A stretch of DNA of 64,000 nt from Clostridiales bacterium. GTDB taxonomy: Bacteria; Bacillota; Clostridia; Christensenellales; Aristaeellaceae. The DNA is taken from assembly GCA_017569285.1 (NCBI GenBank), contig CP069419.1, positions 868,001 to 932,000 on the forward strand. Direction: 5' to 3'. The translations under genes and the position numbers were made by a program. Positions 24,928-33,764 of this stretch are shown here, in pieces. The notes under the pieces were generated by a model that worked only from the letters and a program-made list of their open reading frames with translations, was not told the origin of the DNA and made no database searches. Positions within the stretch are counted from its first letter, which is position 1. Every line of letters starts with the position of its first letter.

Positions 24928-24958
24928 GTGCCCATACCCCCGTCAAAAGAATCAGCTT

Positions 24959-24986
24959 AGTATATCATATATCCCCGATCGCACAA
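24959..24986 (-). promoter_or_regulatory. glyA promoter
   Basis: Minus strand TTGTGC (24981-24986), 16-base spacer, TATACT (24959-24964). The leader is about 25 bases, too short for a riboswitch. Confidence 0.65.
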
Positions 24987-25012
24987 TGGCTGAAACATAA
25001 AAAAAGCAGCCC

Positions 25013-25042
25013 AAAAAACCCCTCCGCGCCGCGGAGGGGTTC
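25013..25042 (-). terminator. Terminator of the liv operon
   Basis: Minus strand AACCCCTCCGC/GCGGAGGGGTT stem with a tiny loop, then TTTT and a second T run. Confidence 0.88.
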
Positions 25043-25050
25043 GGGTTGGT

Positions 25051-25773
25051 TTATTTGCCCAGGTATGCTTTCCGGACGTCGTCATTCTGCAGCAGGTCCT
25101 GTGCATCGCCGGACATGGAAATGGTCCCGGTTTCCAGCACATACGCGCGGTTTGCGACGGACAGCGCCATCTGCGCGTTCTGTTCCACCAGCAGGATCGT
25201 CACGCCGGAAGAGTGCAGTTCCCGGATGATGTCGAAGATCTGGTCCACCAGGATCGGTGCAAGGCCCATCGACGGTTCATCCAGCATCATCAGTTTCGGC
25301 TTGCTCATCAGCGCGCGGCCCATGGCCAGCATCTGCTGCTCGCCGCCGGACAGCGTGCCGGCAATCTGCTTTTCGCGTTCCTTCAGCCGCGGGAAGAAGG
25401 AGTATACATGCTCCATGGATTCCTGCAGTTCTTCGTTCGGGCGGGAGAATCCGCCCATCACCAGGTTGTCCTTTACGGTCATCTGCTGGAAAATCCGCCG
25501 TCCTTCCGGGCACAGGCTCAGTCCCCGGTAAACCATTTTCGACGCGGGGATCCCGTCCACCGGCATTCCGGCAAAGGCGATGGACCCCTGCCGGGGCTTC
25601 AGCAGTCCCACAATGGTGTTCAGTGTGGTGGATTTTCCGGCGCCGTTGGCGCCGATCAGGGTCACAATTTCCCCCTCATTCACTTCCAGCGTGATCCCCT
25701 TGATCGCGTGGATCGCGCCGTAGTAGACGTGCAGGTTGTTGACCTTCAGCAGCGGAAGCTGGTTCTCGCTCAT
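25051..25773 (-). CDS. livF: Branched-chain amino acid ABC transporter, ATPase LivF
   Basis: 240-residue ABC ATPase. Walker A GANGAGKSTTLN, signature LSGGEQQMLAMGRALM, Walker B KLMMLDEPSMGLAP, H-loop VEQN. The Q-loop region has the LivF-typical LCPEGRRIFQQMTVKDNL. It starts inside the livG stop codon (ATGA), so translation is coupled, and it is the last gene of the liv operon. Pairs with LivG to drive import. Confidence 0.93.
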   Translation of the reverse strand: MSENQLPLLKVNNLHVYYGAIHAIKGITLEVNEGEIVTLIGANGAGKSTTLNTIVGLLKPRQGSIAFAGMPVDGIPASKMVYRGLSLCPEGRRIFQQMTVKDNLVMGGFSRPNEELQESMEHVYSFFPRLKEREKQIAGTLSGGEQQMLAMGRALMSKPKLMMLDEPSMGLAPILVDQIFDIIRELHSSGVTILLVEQNAQMALSVANRAYVLETGTISMSGDAQDLLQNDDVRKAYLGK

Positions 25774-26627
25774 GCCTGCGCCTCCTTCTGTTTGCCCAGG
25801 TAGGCTTCAATCACCGCGGGGTTCCGCTGGATCTCGTCCGGCGTACCCTTGGCAATAATCCGGCCGAAGTTCAGCACACAGATGTCCTCGCAGATTCCCA
25901 TCACCAGGTTCATGTCATGCTCAATCAGGAGGATCGCAATCTGGAACTGGTCGCGGATCCGGATGATGTTGTCCATCAGTTCTTCGGTCTCGTGCGGGTT
26001 CATGCCGGCGGCCGGCTCGTCCAGCAGCAGCAGCTTCGGATGCGTTGCCAGGGCGCGCACGATTTCCAGCCGGCGCTGTGCGCCGTAGGGCAGGCTGCCC
26101 GCCCGCATATCCGCCATCGAAGCCATATCGAAGATATTCAGCAGCTCCAGGGCTTCTTCATGCTGTTTCTTTTCCGCCTTCCAGTACTTCGGCATCCGCA
26201 GGATCCCGCTGAACATGCCGTACCGGATCTGGTTGTGCAGACCGATGCGCACGTTCTCTTCCACGGTCATGTTGTCAAACAGCCGGATATTCTGGAACGT
26301 CCGGGCAATGCCCGCCTTGTTGGCGTCAACGGTGGTCATGGAGCCCATGTCGCGCCCTTCCAGCATCATCGTGCCGCGCGTCGGCTGGTATACCCGCGTC
26401 AGCAGGTTGAACACCGTCGTCTTCCCGGCACCGTTCGGGCCGATCAGGCCGCCGATCTCCGTTTTGCCCATGATGACATTGAAATCATCCACAGCCTTCA
26501 GGCCGCCGAAATCAATCCCCAGGTGGCTGCACTCCAGCACCGGCATGGTGCCCAGGTCCCGTTCCGGGACGAATGCGCCGGAGGGATACGGCACCATCGG
26601 CGTCTGCTGTCTTCTCGTTTCGCTCAT
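25770..26627 (-). CDS. livG: Branched-chain amino acid ABC transporter, ATPase LivG
   Basis: 285 residues from the ATG at 26627, which overlaps the livM stop as ATGA. Walker A GPNGAGKTTVFN, Q-loop IARTFQNIRLFDNMTVEENV (LivG hallmark), signature variant LPYGAQRRLEIVRAL (LSYGxQRRLEI in LivG), Walker B KLLLLDEPAAGMNPHET, H-loop IEHDMNLVMG. An N-terminal extension of about 30 residues before the first strand is longer than usual. Confidence 0.93.
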   Translation of the reverse strand: MSETRRQQTPMVPYPSGAFVPERDLGTMPVLECSHLGIDFGGLKAVDDFNVIMGKTEIGGLIGPNGAGKTTVFNLLTRVYQPTRGTMMLEGRDMGSMTTVDANKAGIARTFQNIRLFDNMTVEENVRIGLHNQIRYGMFSGILRMPKYWKAEKKQHEEALELLNIFDMASMADMRAGSLPYGAQRRLEIVRALATHPKLLLLDEPAAGMNPHETEELMDNIIRIRDQFQIAILLIEHDMNLVMGICEDICVLNFGRIIAKGTPDEIQRNPAVIEAYLGKQKEAQA

Positions 26628-27673
26628 GCCTTCAGCGCCTCCTCTCCGTCCTGTTTCCGGCCGGGAATCAGCCTGCGCCACAGGCTCTTCACCGTCGGGT
26701 TGTTGCTCAGCAGCATCACCAGGATCAGCAGGACCGCATAGGCCAGCATCCGGTAATTCTGCAGGAAGCGCAGCCGCTCCGGCAGGATGGTCAGCGCCGT
26801 GGCCGCCACGATCGATCCGGGAATATTCCCGATGCCACCCAGCACCACGAATACCAGCACGTTGATGGATTCGTTGAAGCTGAACTTGGTCGGCACCAGC
26901 GTGGCCATGCTCAGTCCGTACAGCGCACCAGCCATGCCTGCCAGCACCGCGGCGGTTACAAAGGCCATCATCTTGTATTTGGTAATGCTGATTCCCATGG
27001 CTTCCGCCGCGATCCGGTTGTCCCGCGCGGCCATAATCGCGCGGCCGGACCGGGAGTTCACCAGGTTCAGCACCACAACCAGTGTCAGCATCACCAGGAT
27101 AAACCCGGCGGTAAAAGTCGAGATCGCCTTCACCTTCACGGCGCCCATCGGGCCGTTCAGCAGCAGGGTTCCCGGCAGCGCACTGTTCAGGAAACCGAAA
27201 TGCAGCGCCTTTCCGTCCACAGAGGCATAGACGCAGTTCATGACATTCTTGATGATTTCACCGAAGGCCAGCGTCACAATCGCCAGGTAGTCGCCCCGGA
27301 GCCGCAGCACGGGAATGCCGATCAACACGCCGAAAATGCCGGCAATCAGCCCGCCCGCAGCAATCGCGATCAGCAGCCGCAGCGTCGGATCCTGCATTTC
27401 AAATCCGTTCAGCAGCCAGCCCGATGTCACGATGCCGGTAAATGCGCCGATGCTCATGAATCCGGCATGGCCGAGGCTCAGCTCGCCGCTGATGCCGACC
27501 ACCAGGTTCAGGGAGACCGCCATCACGATCCAGCTGCAGATCGGGATCAACTGGCCCTTCAGGGTGCGGGTAATCGTGTTGTTGTTGATCATGACCGTCA
27601 GGACGATAAACAGGGCGGTCAGCACACCGTAGGTGACGGCATTGGTAATCATCCGGGCTTTCTTCGTCTTCAT
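26624..27673 (-). CDS. livM: Branched-chain amino acid ABC transporter, permease LivM
   Basis: 349-residue membrane permease, about nine hydrophobic segments. Family blocks are VMAVSLNLVVGISGELSLGHAGFMSIGAF near residue 50, IPVLRLRGDYLAIVTLAFGEI near 125, RSGRAIMAARDNRIAAEAMGI (cytosolic coupling loop) and the VLGGIGNIPGSIVAAT motif near 285. The ATG at 27673 has GAGGTGGGC upstream; eleven bases separate it from livH. Confidence 0.92.
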   Translation of the reverse strand: MKTKKARMITNAVTYGVLTALFIVLTVMINNNTITRTLKGQLIPICSWIVMAVSLNLVVGISGELSLGHAGFMSIGAFTGIVTSGWLLNGFEMQDPTLRLLIAIAAGGLIAGIFGVLIGIPVLRLRGDYLAIVTLAFGEIIKNVMNCVYASVDGKALHFGFLNSALPGTLLLNGPMGAVKVKAISTFTAGFILVMLTLVVVLNLVNSRSGRAIMAARDNRIAAEAMGISITKYKMMAFVTAAVLAGMAGALYGLSMATLVPTKFSFNESINVLVFVVLGGIGNIPGSIVAATALTILPERLRFLQNYRMLAYAVLLILVMLLSNNPTVKSLWRRLIPGRKQDGEEALKA

Positions 27674-27683
27674 GCCGCCCACC

Positions 27684-28565
27684 TCACACTTTCTCCCGTA
27701 CGGGCTTTCCGAGCAGGCCGGTCGGCCGTACGAGCAGTACAATAATCAGCACCGCGAAAACGATCGCGTCGCCCAGTTCCGTGGAGATATATGCCTTGCC
27801 CAGGATCTCGATCACACCCAGCAGCACACCTCCCAGCATGGCGCCGGGGATCGATCCGATCCCGCCGAACACCGCGGCGGTAAATGCCTTGATGCCCGGC
27901 ATGGAGCCGGTTGTCGGCTGGAGCATCGGATAGGAGGAGCACAGCAGCAGGCCTGCAATGGCCGCCAGTGCCGAGCCGATGGCAAACGTCACGGAGATCG
28001 TGGTGTTCACATTGATGCCCATCAGTTCCGCGGCGCCCTTGTCCTCCGATACGCAGCGCATGGCCTTGCCCGTGCGGCTGCGGGAAATAAACAGCGTCAG
28101 TGCCGACATGATCACAATATTGACCAGGATGGTGATCAGGGTCTCGCCCTTGATGATCAGTCTCCCGCCGAACAGGGAAATGGAGCCGATGTTCAGCATG
28201 TCCGGGAACACCTTCGGATTGGCGCCCCAGATCAGCAGCGCCGTATTCTGCAGCAGGTAGCTCATGCCGATGGCGGTAATGAGCACTGCCAGGCTGGTTG
28301 CCTGCCGGAGCGGTTTATACGCCAGCTTTTCAATCGTGATGCCCAGTGCCGTGCAGACGAGCATCGCGATCAGCAGCGATACCGGCAGCGGCATATTCCA
28401 GTACTGGGCGGCGCAGAAGGTAATGTACGCGCCGACCATGATGACGTCGCCATGGGCAAAGTTCAGCATCTTCGCGATTCCGTACACCATGGTATATCCC
28501 AGTGCGATAATCGCGTAGATGCTGCCCAGGCTGATTCCGTTCACCAGGTTGGACAGGAATATCAT
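27684..28565 (-). CDS. livH: Branched-chain amino acid ABC transporter, permease LivH
   Basis: 293-residue permease, about eight membrane segments. Typical LivH blocks: NGISLGSIYAIIALGYTMVYGIAKMLNFAHGDVIMVGAY in the first 45 residues, RSRTGKAMRCVSEDKGAAELMGI coupling loop and FTAAVFGGIGSIPGAMLGG. Lies downstream of a hairpin that may reduce its expression relative to the binding protein. Confidence 0.92.
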   Translation of the reverse strand: MIFLSNLVNGISLGSIYAIIALGYTMVYGIAKMLNFAHGDVIMVGAYITFCAAQYWNMPLPVSLLIAMLVCTALGITIEKLAYKPLRQATSLAVLITAIGMSYLLQNTALLIWGANPKVFPDMLNIGSISLFGGRLIIKGETLITILVNIVIMSALTLFISRSRTGKAMRCVSEDKGAAELMGINVNTTISVTFAIGSALAAIAGLLLCSSYPMLQPTTGSMPGIKAFTAAVFGGIGSIPGAMLGGVLLGVIEILGKAYISTELGDAIVFAVLIIVLLVRPTGLLGKPVREKV

Positions 28566-28638
28566 GCTTGTTCTCCTCCCCTGTCATGCCAATGGAAAAA
28601 ACCTTTTTCCGCCTGTTTCCCTGCCGGAAAACAAGCAA

Positions 28639-28665
28639 TCCGGTCCGGGAGAATCCCGGACCGGA
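28639..28665 (-). terminator. Intra-operon hairpin between livJ and livH
   Basis: Perfect 12-base-pair stem TCCGGTCCGGGA/TCCCGGACCGGA with a 3-base loop. On the minus strand it is followed by TTGCTTGTTTT, a weak U tail: a partial terminator or mRNA-stabilising hairpin. Confidence 0.6.
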
Positions 28666-28682
28666 AATGCAGCTGCAATAAA

Positions 28683-29906
28683 TCAGTTGTCCAGTCCGAC
28701 GTAAGCGCCGTCCTTGATCACCATGGCGGTAGGCACCTTGTCCACTTCGCCGTTGGCGCTCCAGCTCATGGTGCCGGTCAGGCCGGAAATCTTCAGTTCC
28801 TGCATGGCCTTGATCATGTTGTCGCAGATCGCTTCGGCCTTGTCACCGCTCTGGACACCGGCCTTCTGGGCCGCTTCCACCAGCGCGTACACGCAGTCAT
28901 AGGCGTCCGCAGCAAACTGGTTGGGGATCTCGTTGTACAGTTCCTGGTACTTGGTCACGAACTTCACGGTCAGGTCATCCTTCGCGTCCGCGACGAAGGG
29001 GGTCAGCAGCATCACGCCTTCCGCCAGCTTCGTGTCGAAGCCTTCGAGGGTCAGGATGCCGTCCATGCCGTCCACGCCGAAGAAGGTGGGCGCATAGCCG
29101 ATGCTGTTCGCAGCAATCAGGATCTGGGAAGCCGGCGTGTAGTAGATGGGCAGGAACACGAGGTCAGCGCCCTTGTTCTGCGCATCCGCCACCTGCACGG
29201 AGTAGTCGGTGGTTTCATCAGTGAATGTGGTGGTGGAAACGATCTCCAGGCCCAGTTCAGCGGCCTTTTCCACGAAGGTCTGGTAGATACCCGTGGAATA
29301 GGCGTCCGCATTGTTGTAGATCACGGCGATCTTGGTGCCCAGGTTCTTTTCCTTGATAACAGCGGCGGAAGCGGAGCCCTGGTTCGGGTCCGTGAAGCAC
29401 AGCTGGTATACGTTATCCTTGTCCGCGGTCACGTCCGTGGAGGATGCGGAGGGAGTCAGCATGAAAACGCGCTCTTCGAACGCCTTGGCGCCGACAGCAA
29501 TGCAGGGAGCGGTTGTCGTGGTGCCCACGATCATCTGTGCGCCCTTTTCCATAACGCTGTTGTACGCGTTCACGGCCTTCTCGGCATCGTGTGTGTCATC
29601 TTCGTTCAGCAGGACGATCTTGACGCCGTTATCCGCGGCAGTAATCTCGTCAGCAGCAATCTGCGCGCCCCGGTAGGTCGCCAGGCCGTATACGGCAGCG
29701 CCGCCGGTCTGCGGGCCGATGTGCGCAATGGTCAGTGTCAGTTCGGTCTTGGCTTCTTCAGCAGGCGCCGCCTCTTCAGCGGGAGCTTCCGTGGCAGCGG
29801 GGGCCTCGGTCGCAGCGGGTTTTGCTTCTTCCTTCTGGCAGCCGGTCATCACCAGACAAAGGATGGCAACAAGCACCAGGCACAGAATTTTCAGGGTGTT
29901 CTTCAT
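28683..29906 (-). CDS. livJ: Branched-chain amino acid ABC transporter, substrate-binding lipoprotein
   Basis: 407-residue surface lipoprotein that captures the ligand and delivers it to LivHM. Signal with lipobox VMTGC; Cys23 is followed by a low-complexity linker of Pro-Ala-Thr-Glu repeats to about residue 53, likely a wall-spanning tether. The periplasmic-binding-protein type I fold begins TLTIAHIGPQTGGAAVYG, with the ligand loops IVGTTTTAPCIAVG and MLTPSASSTDV. GGAGG precedes the ATG. It is the first gene of the liv operon; a hairpin follows it. Members of this family can prefer Leu/Ile/Val or other amino acids, amides or urea, so exact substrate is open. Confidence 0.92.
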   Translation of the reverse strand: MKNTLKILCLVLVAILCLVMTGCQKEEAKPAATEAPAATEAPAEEAAPAEEAKTELTLTIAHIGPQTGGAAVYGLATYRGAQIAADEITAADNGVKIVLLNEDDTHDAEKAVNAYNSVMEKGAQMIVGTTTTAPCIAVGAKAFEERVFMLTPSASSTDVTADKDNVYQLCFTDPNQGSASAAVIKEKNLGTKIAVIYNNADAYSTGIYQTFVEKAAELGLEIVSTTTFTDETTDYSVQVADAQNKGADLVFLPIYYTPASQILIAANSIGYAPTFFGVDGMDGILTLEGFDTKLAEGVMLLTPFVADAKDDLTVKFVTKYQELYNEIPNQFAADAYDCVYALVEAAQKAGVQSGDKAEAICDNMIKAMQELKISGLTGTMSWSANGEVDKVPTAMVIKDGAYVGLDN

Positions 29907-29964
29907 CTTCTCTTCCTCCTTACTGGCTTATCATATTCGGCAGTCTTGCCTTACCGGATGCCTC

Positions 29965-29970
29965 ATTATA
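29965..29970 (-). promoter_or_regulatory. -10 box of the liv operon
   Basis: Minus strand TATAAT, about 60 bases before the livJ start. No good -35 at the normal distance, so an activator may be needed. Tentative. Confidence 0.5.
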
Positions 29971-30038
29971 CTCGTTTTGATGCGTTTGGGATACCGCAGG
30001 GATGTACATTCCTTGTATTTCCGCCAAAAAACAAAAAA

Positions 30039-30163
30039 CCGCGGCACTCAGATCGGGCAGCCCCGCAGCACATCTCTCTAACGCTTACTGCTGCTTCCGT
30101 CAGGACCTGACAGGGTTCACGCCGGGAGATCGCACAGGACCCGGTCTTCATCGCGCACGCGGC
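30039..30163 (-). ncRNA. ffs: Signal recognition particle RNA, small bacterial type
   Basis: Minus strand core GTCAGGTCCTGACGGAAGCAGC is the conserved SRP domain that binds Ffh (shown here in part: GTCAGGTCC, then GGAAGCAGC). Flanking strands pair as a long rod, closed by CCGCG near the 5' end and CGCGG at the 3' end, giving about 125 nt. A T-rich run, TTTTTTGTTTTTT, follows the closing stem at 30025-30038 as terminator. No Alu domain is visible, so it is the short form. Ends are approximate. Confidence 0.92.
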
Positions 30164-30170
30164 AACATTC

Positions 30171-30199
30171 AGTATATCCGGTTTTCCCTTGAATTGCAA
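30171..30199 (-). promoter_or_regulatory. ffs promoter
   Basis: Minus strand TTGCAA (30194-30199), 17-base spacer, TATACT (30171-30176), about 8 bases before the predicted RNA 5' end. Confidence 0.75.
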
Positions 30200-30326
30200 T
30201 GTTTCGGTAAATGTTTTTTCACTTTCTTTTTGGAAAAGTTGCCTTTTTGACCATTGACCTTCCGTTGTCCGCAAGAGTAAAATAAGCATGTTTTGGGAAA
30301 CCATCGCGATACGGGAGGCAGGCAGT

Positions 30327-31808
30327 ATGAAAATCGGTTTTGATCATGAACAGTATACCCGCATGCAGTCGGAGCGCATTATCCAGCGCATTGACGAGTT
30401 CGGCGGAAAGCTCTACCTGGAGCTGGGCGGCAAACTGTTTGATGACTACCATGCCAGCCGTGTCCTTCCCGGCTTCCAGCCGGACAGCAAAGTCCAGATG
30501 CTCCTGAAGCTCAAGGATAAGGAAGAAATCCTCATCGCAATCAATGCGGACGACATCGAAAAGAGCAAGGTCCGCGGCGATCTGGGCATCACCTACGACC
30601 TGGACACCCTCCGCCTGATCGACGCGTTCCGCGGCATCGGCCTGTATGTCGGGTCCGTCGTGCTCACCCGCTGGACCGGCCAGCAGGCGGCCGTCGCCTT
30701 CGAGCAGCGGCTGAATTCCCTGGGGATCAAAACCTACCGTCATTATCCCATCGAAGGGTATCCCACCGATGTGGAGCATATCGTCAGCGACGAGGGCTTC
30801 GGCCGCAATGATTACGTCGAGACCACCCGCCCGCTGGTGCTGGTCACGGCGCCCGGCCCCGGAAGCGGAAAAATGGCCACCTGCCTGTCCCAGCTGTATC
30901 AGGAAAACCGCCGCGGCATCAAGGCCGGCTATGCCAAGTTCGAAACCTTCCCTATCTGGAATCTCCCGCTCAAGCATCCGGTCAACGTAGCCTATGAGGC
31001 CGCCACTGCGGACCTGAGCGATGTGAATATGATCGACCCCTACCATCTCGAAGCGTACGGGATCACCACTGTCAACTACAACCGGGATATCGAGATTTTC
31101 CCGGTGCTCAACGCCCTCTTCGAGCACGTCTGGGGCAAGTCCCCCTACAAGAGCCCGACGGATATGGGCGTCAATATGGCCGGCATGTGCATCACGGATG
31201 ACCAGGCCTGCCGCGAAGCGGCCGAGAAGGAAATCCTCCGCCGCTGGTATACCGCCCGCTGCCAGTTCCTACAGGGACATGCCGCACGTGAGGAAGCCGA
31301 GAAAATCCGCCTCCTGATGAACCACCTCAACCTGAGCGACAGCATCCGTCCCGTGATTGCGGCCGCCCGCACCCGTGCGGAGGACACCGGCAGTCCCGCC
31401 CTGGCGATTGAACTGCCGGACGGCGAAATCGTCACCGGCAAGACCACCAACCTGCTCGGCCCGTCCGCCGCCGTTATCCTGAACGCGGTCAAGCGCCTGG
31501 GCAATATTCCGAAGAATGTGCACCTGATCTCCCCGGAGGTCATCGGTCCTGTGCAGGATCTGAAGTGCAAGTACCTGGGCAATCATAACCCCCGCCTGCA
31601 TTCCGATGAGGTCCTGGTCGCGCTCTCCGTTTCCGCCGCGTCCGACCCGAACGCCGCAAAAGCCCTGAGCATGCTGCCGCTGCTGAAAAACTGTGAAGCC
31701 CATTCCACGGTGATCCTCCCCGCGGTGGATGACAATACCTTCCGCCGCCTGGGCGTCAACCTCACCTGCGACCCGAGCTACCAGTCCCACAAGCTGTACC
31801 ACAAATAA
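30327..31808 (+). CDS. DUF1846 family protein
   Basis: 493 residues from the ATG at 30327, which follows GGGAGG; an upstream in-frame start at 30288 lacks such a site. This is a conserved Bacillota family, DUF1846, of unproven function. Visible features: the N-terminal MKIGFDHEQYTRMQSERI, the nucleotide-loop-like VLVTAPGPGSGKMATCLSQLY near residue 175, FPIWNLPLKHPVNVAYEAATADL, and the C-terminal ALSVSAASDPNAAKALSMLPLL. The GPGSGK loop suggests nucleotide or phosphate binding. No membrane segment; cytosolic. It stands alone between ffs and the aro operon and shares a terminator with the latter. Confidence 0.9.
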   Translation: MKIGFDHEQYTRMQSERIIQRIDEFGGKLYLELGGKLFDDYHASRVLPGFQPDSKVQMLLKLKDKEEILIAINADDIEKSKVRGDLGITYDLDTLRLIDAFRGIGLYVGSVVLTRWTGQQAAVAFEQRLNSLGIKTYRHYPIEGYPTDVEHIVSDEGFGRNDYVETTRPLVLVTAPGPGSGKMATCLSQLYQENRRGIKAGYAKFETFPIWNLPLKHPVNVAYEAATADLSDVNMIDPYHLEAYGITTVNYNRDIEIFPVLNALFEHVWGKSPYKSPTDMGVNMAGMCITDDQACREAAEKEILRRWYTARCQFLQGHAAREEAEKIRLLMNHLNLSDSIRPVIAAARTRAEDTGSPALAIELPDGEIVTGKTTNLLGPSAAVILNAVKRLGNIPKNVHLISPEVIGPVQDLKCKYLGNHNPRLHSDEVLVALSVSAASDPNAAKALSMLPLLKNCEAHSTVILPAVDDNTFRRLGVNLTCDPSYQSHKLYHK

Positions 31809-31828
31809 TCCAGTCCGTGCTGATATGA

Positions 31829-31860
31829 AACGCGGCCGGGGGAAATCCCCCGGCCGCGTT
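31829..31860. terminator. Bidirectional hairpin between DUF1846 gene and aro operon
   Basis: Perfect 14-base-pair GC-rich stem AACGCGGCCGGGGG/CCCCCGGCCGCGTT, loop AAAT. Each side carries a short T stretch (TTCTGTT plus, TTTCAT minus). Confidence 0.8.
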
Positions 31861-31863
31861 CTG

Positions 31864-32892
31864 TTATACCTGCTCGGCGATTTCGAGCACCAGCTTTTCC
31901 GTCTTTTCCCATCCGAGGCATGGATCAGTAATCGACTGTCCGTAAACCCCGCCGCCGACCTTCTGGTTCCCGTCCACCAGGTAGCTTTCGATCATCAGGC
32001 CTTTTACCAGCTTTCGCAGCGACTCGTTGTACCGCCGGCTGTGCAGCACTTCCTTGGAGATCCGGATCTGCTCGATGTACTGCTTGCCGGAGTTCGCATG
32101 GTTCACATCCACCACCACCGCCGGATTCTGCAGCTCCCGTTCTTGGTAGAAATCCTTGATTCGGATCAGGTCTTCGTAGTGGTAGTTCGGCTGGGGTTGG
32201 CCATGCTTGTTGGTCGATCCGCGCAGGATGGCATGGGCGTAGGGATTGCCCTCGGAGCGCGCCTCCCATCCGCGGTAGATGAACGTATGTCCGTGCTGGG
32301 CCGCCTGGATGGCATTCAGCATCACCTGGAAATCGCCGCTGGTCGGGTTTTTCATGCCCACCGGCACCTCGATTCCGCTGGCCGTCAGCCGGTGCTGCTG
32401 GTCCTCCACGGACCGTGCGCCGACCGCCACATATCCCAGCATATCATCCAGGTACTTGTGGTTTTCCGGATACAGCATTTCATCGGCCGCCGCCATCCCG
32501 GTCTCTTGCAGCACCCGCATATGCAGCTTCCGGATCGCGATGATTCCCTTGAACATATCCGGTTTTTCGTCCGGATCCGGCTGGTGCAGCATGCCCTTGT
32601 AGCCTTCCCCCGTGGTACGCGGCTTGTTGGTGTAGATCCGCGGAACAATGAACAGCTTGTCCTTCACCTTTTCCGCCAGCTCACCCAGCCGCAGCACATA
32701 TTCCATCACGCTGTCCTCATGATCCGCGCTGCACGGTCCGATCACCAGGATAAACCGGTCGTCCCGGCCGGCAAAAATGCTTTTCAGCTCGGCAATCCGC
32801 TTCTCCACTGTCCGGCTCATTTCCCCGGTCAGCGGGTACATTTCCTTAACCTCCATGGGGATGGCCAGTTTCCGTTCAAATATCATGTTCAT
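31864..32892 (-). CDS. aroF: 3-deoxy-7-phosphoheptulonate (DAHP) synthase, class I
   Basis: First step of the shikimate pathway: condensation of phosphoenolpyruvate and erythrose-4-phosphate. 342 residues, the usual size of the AroF/G/H type. Motifs: VIGPCSADH (PEP/metal Cys), IVPRIYTNKPRTTGEGYKG, VGARSVEDQQHR, GMKNPTSGD, ILRGSTN and VDVNHANSGK (metal His). The N terminus is shortened compared with E. coli enzymes, where that arm binds the feedback amino acid, so its feedback control is uncertain. AAGGAGA lies 9 bases upstream. It is the last gene of the aromatic operon, 14 bases behind tyrA. The symbol aroF is by family, not by feedback type. Confidence 0.93.
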   Translation of the reverse strand: MNMIFERKLAIPMEVKEMYPLTGEMSRTVEKRIAELKSIFAGRDDRFILVIGPCSADHEDSVMEYVLRLGELAEKVKDKLFIVPRIYTNKPRTTGEGYKGMLHQPDPDEKPDMFKGIIAIRKLHMRVLQETGMAAADEMLYPENHKYLDDMLGYVAVGARSVEDQQHRLTASGIEVPVGMKNPTSGDFQVMLNAIQAAQHGHTFIYRGWEARSEGNPYAHAILRGSTNKHGQPQPNYHYEDLIRIKDFYQERELQNPAVVVDVNHANSGKQYIEQIRISKEVLHSRRYNESLRKLVKGLMIESYLVDGNQKVGGGVYGQSITDPCLGWEKTEKLVLEIAEQV

Positions 32893-32906
32893 GGGTTCCG
32901 CTCTCC

Positions 32907-33764
32907 TTACTTTTTATCAAACAGTGCCCGCCGCTGCGTCGACAGCCGCATCTTCTCCCGCATGCCTTCCCGGTCTCCCGCCGCCAGCATGTCCCGGAAC
33001 CGGCTGACCTCTGCCAGGAACACGTCCATCTGCTTCAGCAGCGGTTCCCGATTCATCAGGAAAAGCTCGCTCCACATCGCGTCGTTGATCCGCGCGATCC
33101 GGGTCAGGTCCCGGAAGGAGTCGCCGGTGTAATCCACCAGGTGTGTGTTGTCCGAGCAGGTCATCAGGCTCACCGCGATCACATGCGTCAACTGCGATAC
33201 GAAGCCGATCATCTCGTCATGCTGTTCCGGTGTCAGCTCCGCAATGTGGCGGAAGCCCAGGATCCGTCCGAGGCTCCGGCACCATTCAATTGCTTCCGGC
33301 GTATTCTTCTCCGTGGGGACCACAATATAGTTCGCGTCCCGGAAAATCCGCTCGTCGCTGTTCTGCACGCCGTACACCTCGCGGCCGGCCATCGGGTGGG
33401 CGGCGATAAACTCTACGTCATCCCGCAGCGCCGCCTGGATATCATACACCACGCAGCTCTTCACGCCGGTCACGTCCGTCATCATCAGGCCAGGCTTGAA
33501 CAGGTGCTGCCAGTCGCGGACCCATTCCAGGAATACGCCGGGGTACAGTGCGAAGATCGCTGCGTCTGCCTCCCGCACGGTCGTTTCGTCCACATGGTCA
33601 TATCCGCGGTCAATCACGTCATGCTCCAGCGCCCAGCGAATGGCTTCCGGATCCCGGTCAATCGCGCTGACGTGGAATCCCAGCCGCTTCAGTCCCCGGG
33701 CATAGCTTCCGCCCATCAGTCCGAGACCGACAATCAGGATATTTTTCCTGCTGATCCATTCCAT
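32907..33764 (-). CDS. tyrA: Prephenate dehydrogenase
   Basis: NAD(P)-dependent oxidative decarboxylation of prephenate to 4-hydroxyphenylpyruvate, the tyrosine branch. 285 residues from the ATG at 33764, which follows GGAGGTGG and lies 31 bases inside the end of aroA. Rossmann motif ILIVGLGLMGGSYARGL; Asp after strand 2 (AIDRD) suggests NAD preference. The HPMAGREVYGVQNSD block and the SQLTHVIAVSLM catalytic His motif are typical. No C-terminal ACT domain, so tyrosine inhibition through ACT is not expected. Chorismate mutase activity is supplied by PheA. Confidence 0.93.
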   Translation of the reverse strand: MEWISRKNILIVGLGLMGGSYARGLKRLGFHVSAIDRDPEAIRWALEHDVIDRGYDHVDETTVREADAAIFALYPGVFLEWVRDWQHLFKPGLMMTDVTGVKSCVVYDIQAALRDDVEFIAAHPMAGREVYGVQNSDERIFRDANYIVVPTEKNTPEAIEWCRSLGRILGFRHIAELTPEQHDEMIGFVSQLTHVIAVSLMTCSDNTHLVDYTGDSFRDLTRIARINDAMWSELFLMNREPLLKQMDVFLAEVSRFRDMLAAGDREGMREKMRLSTQRRALFDKK

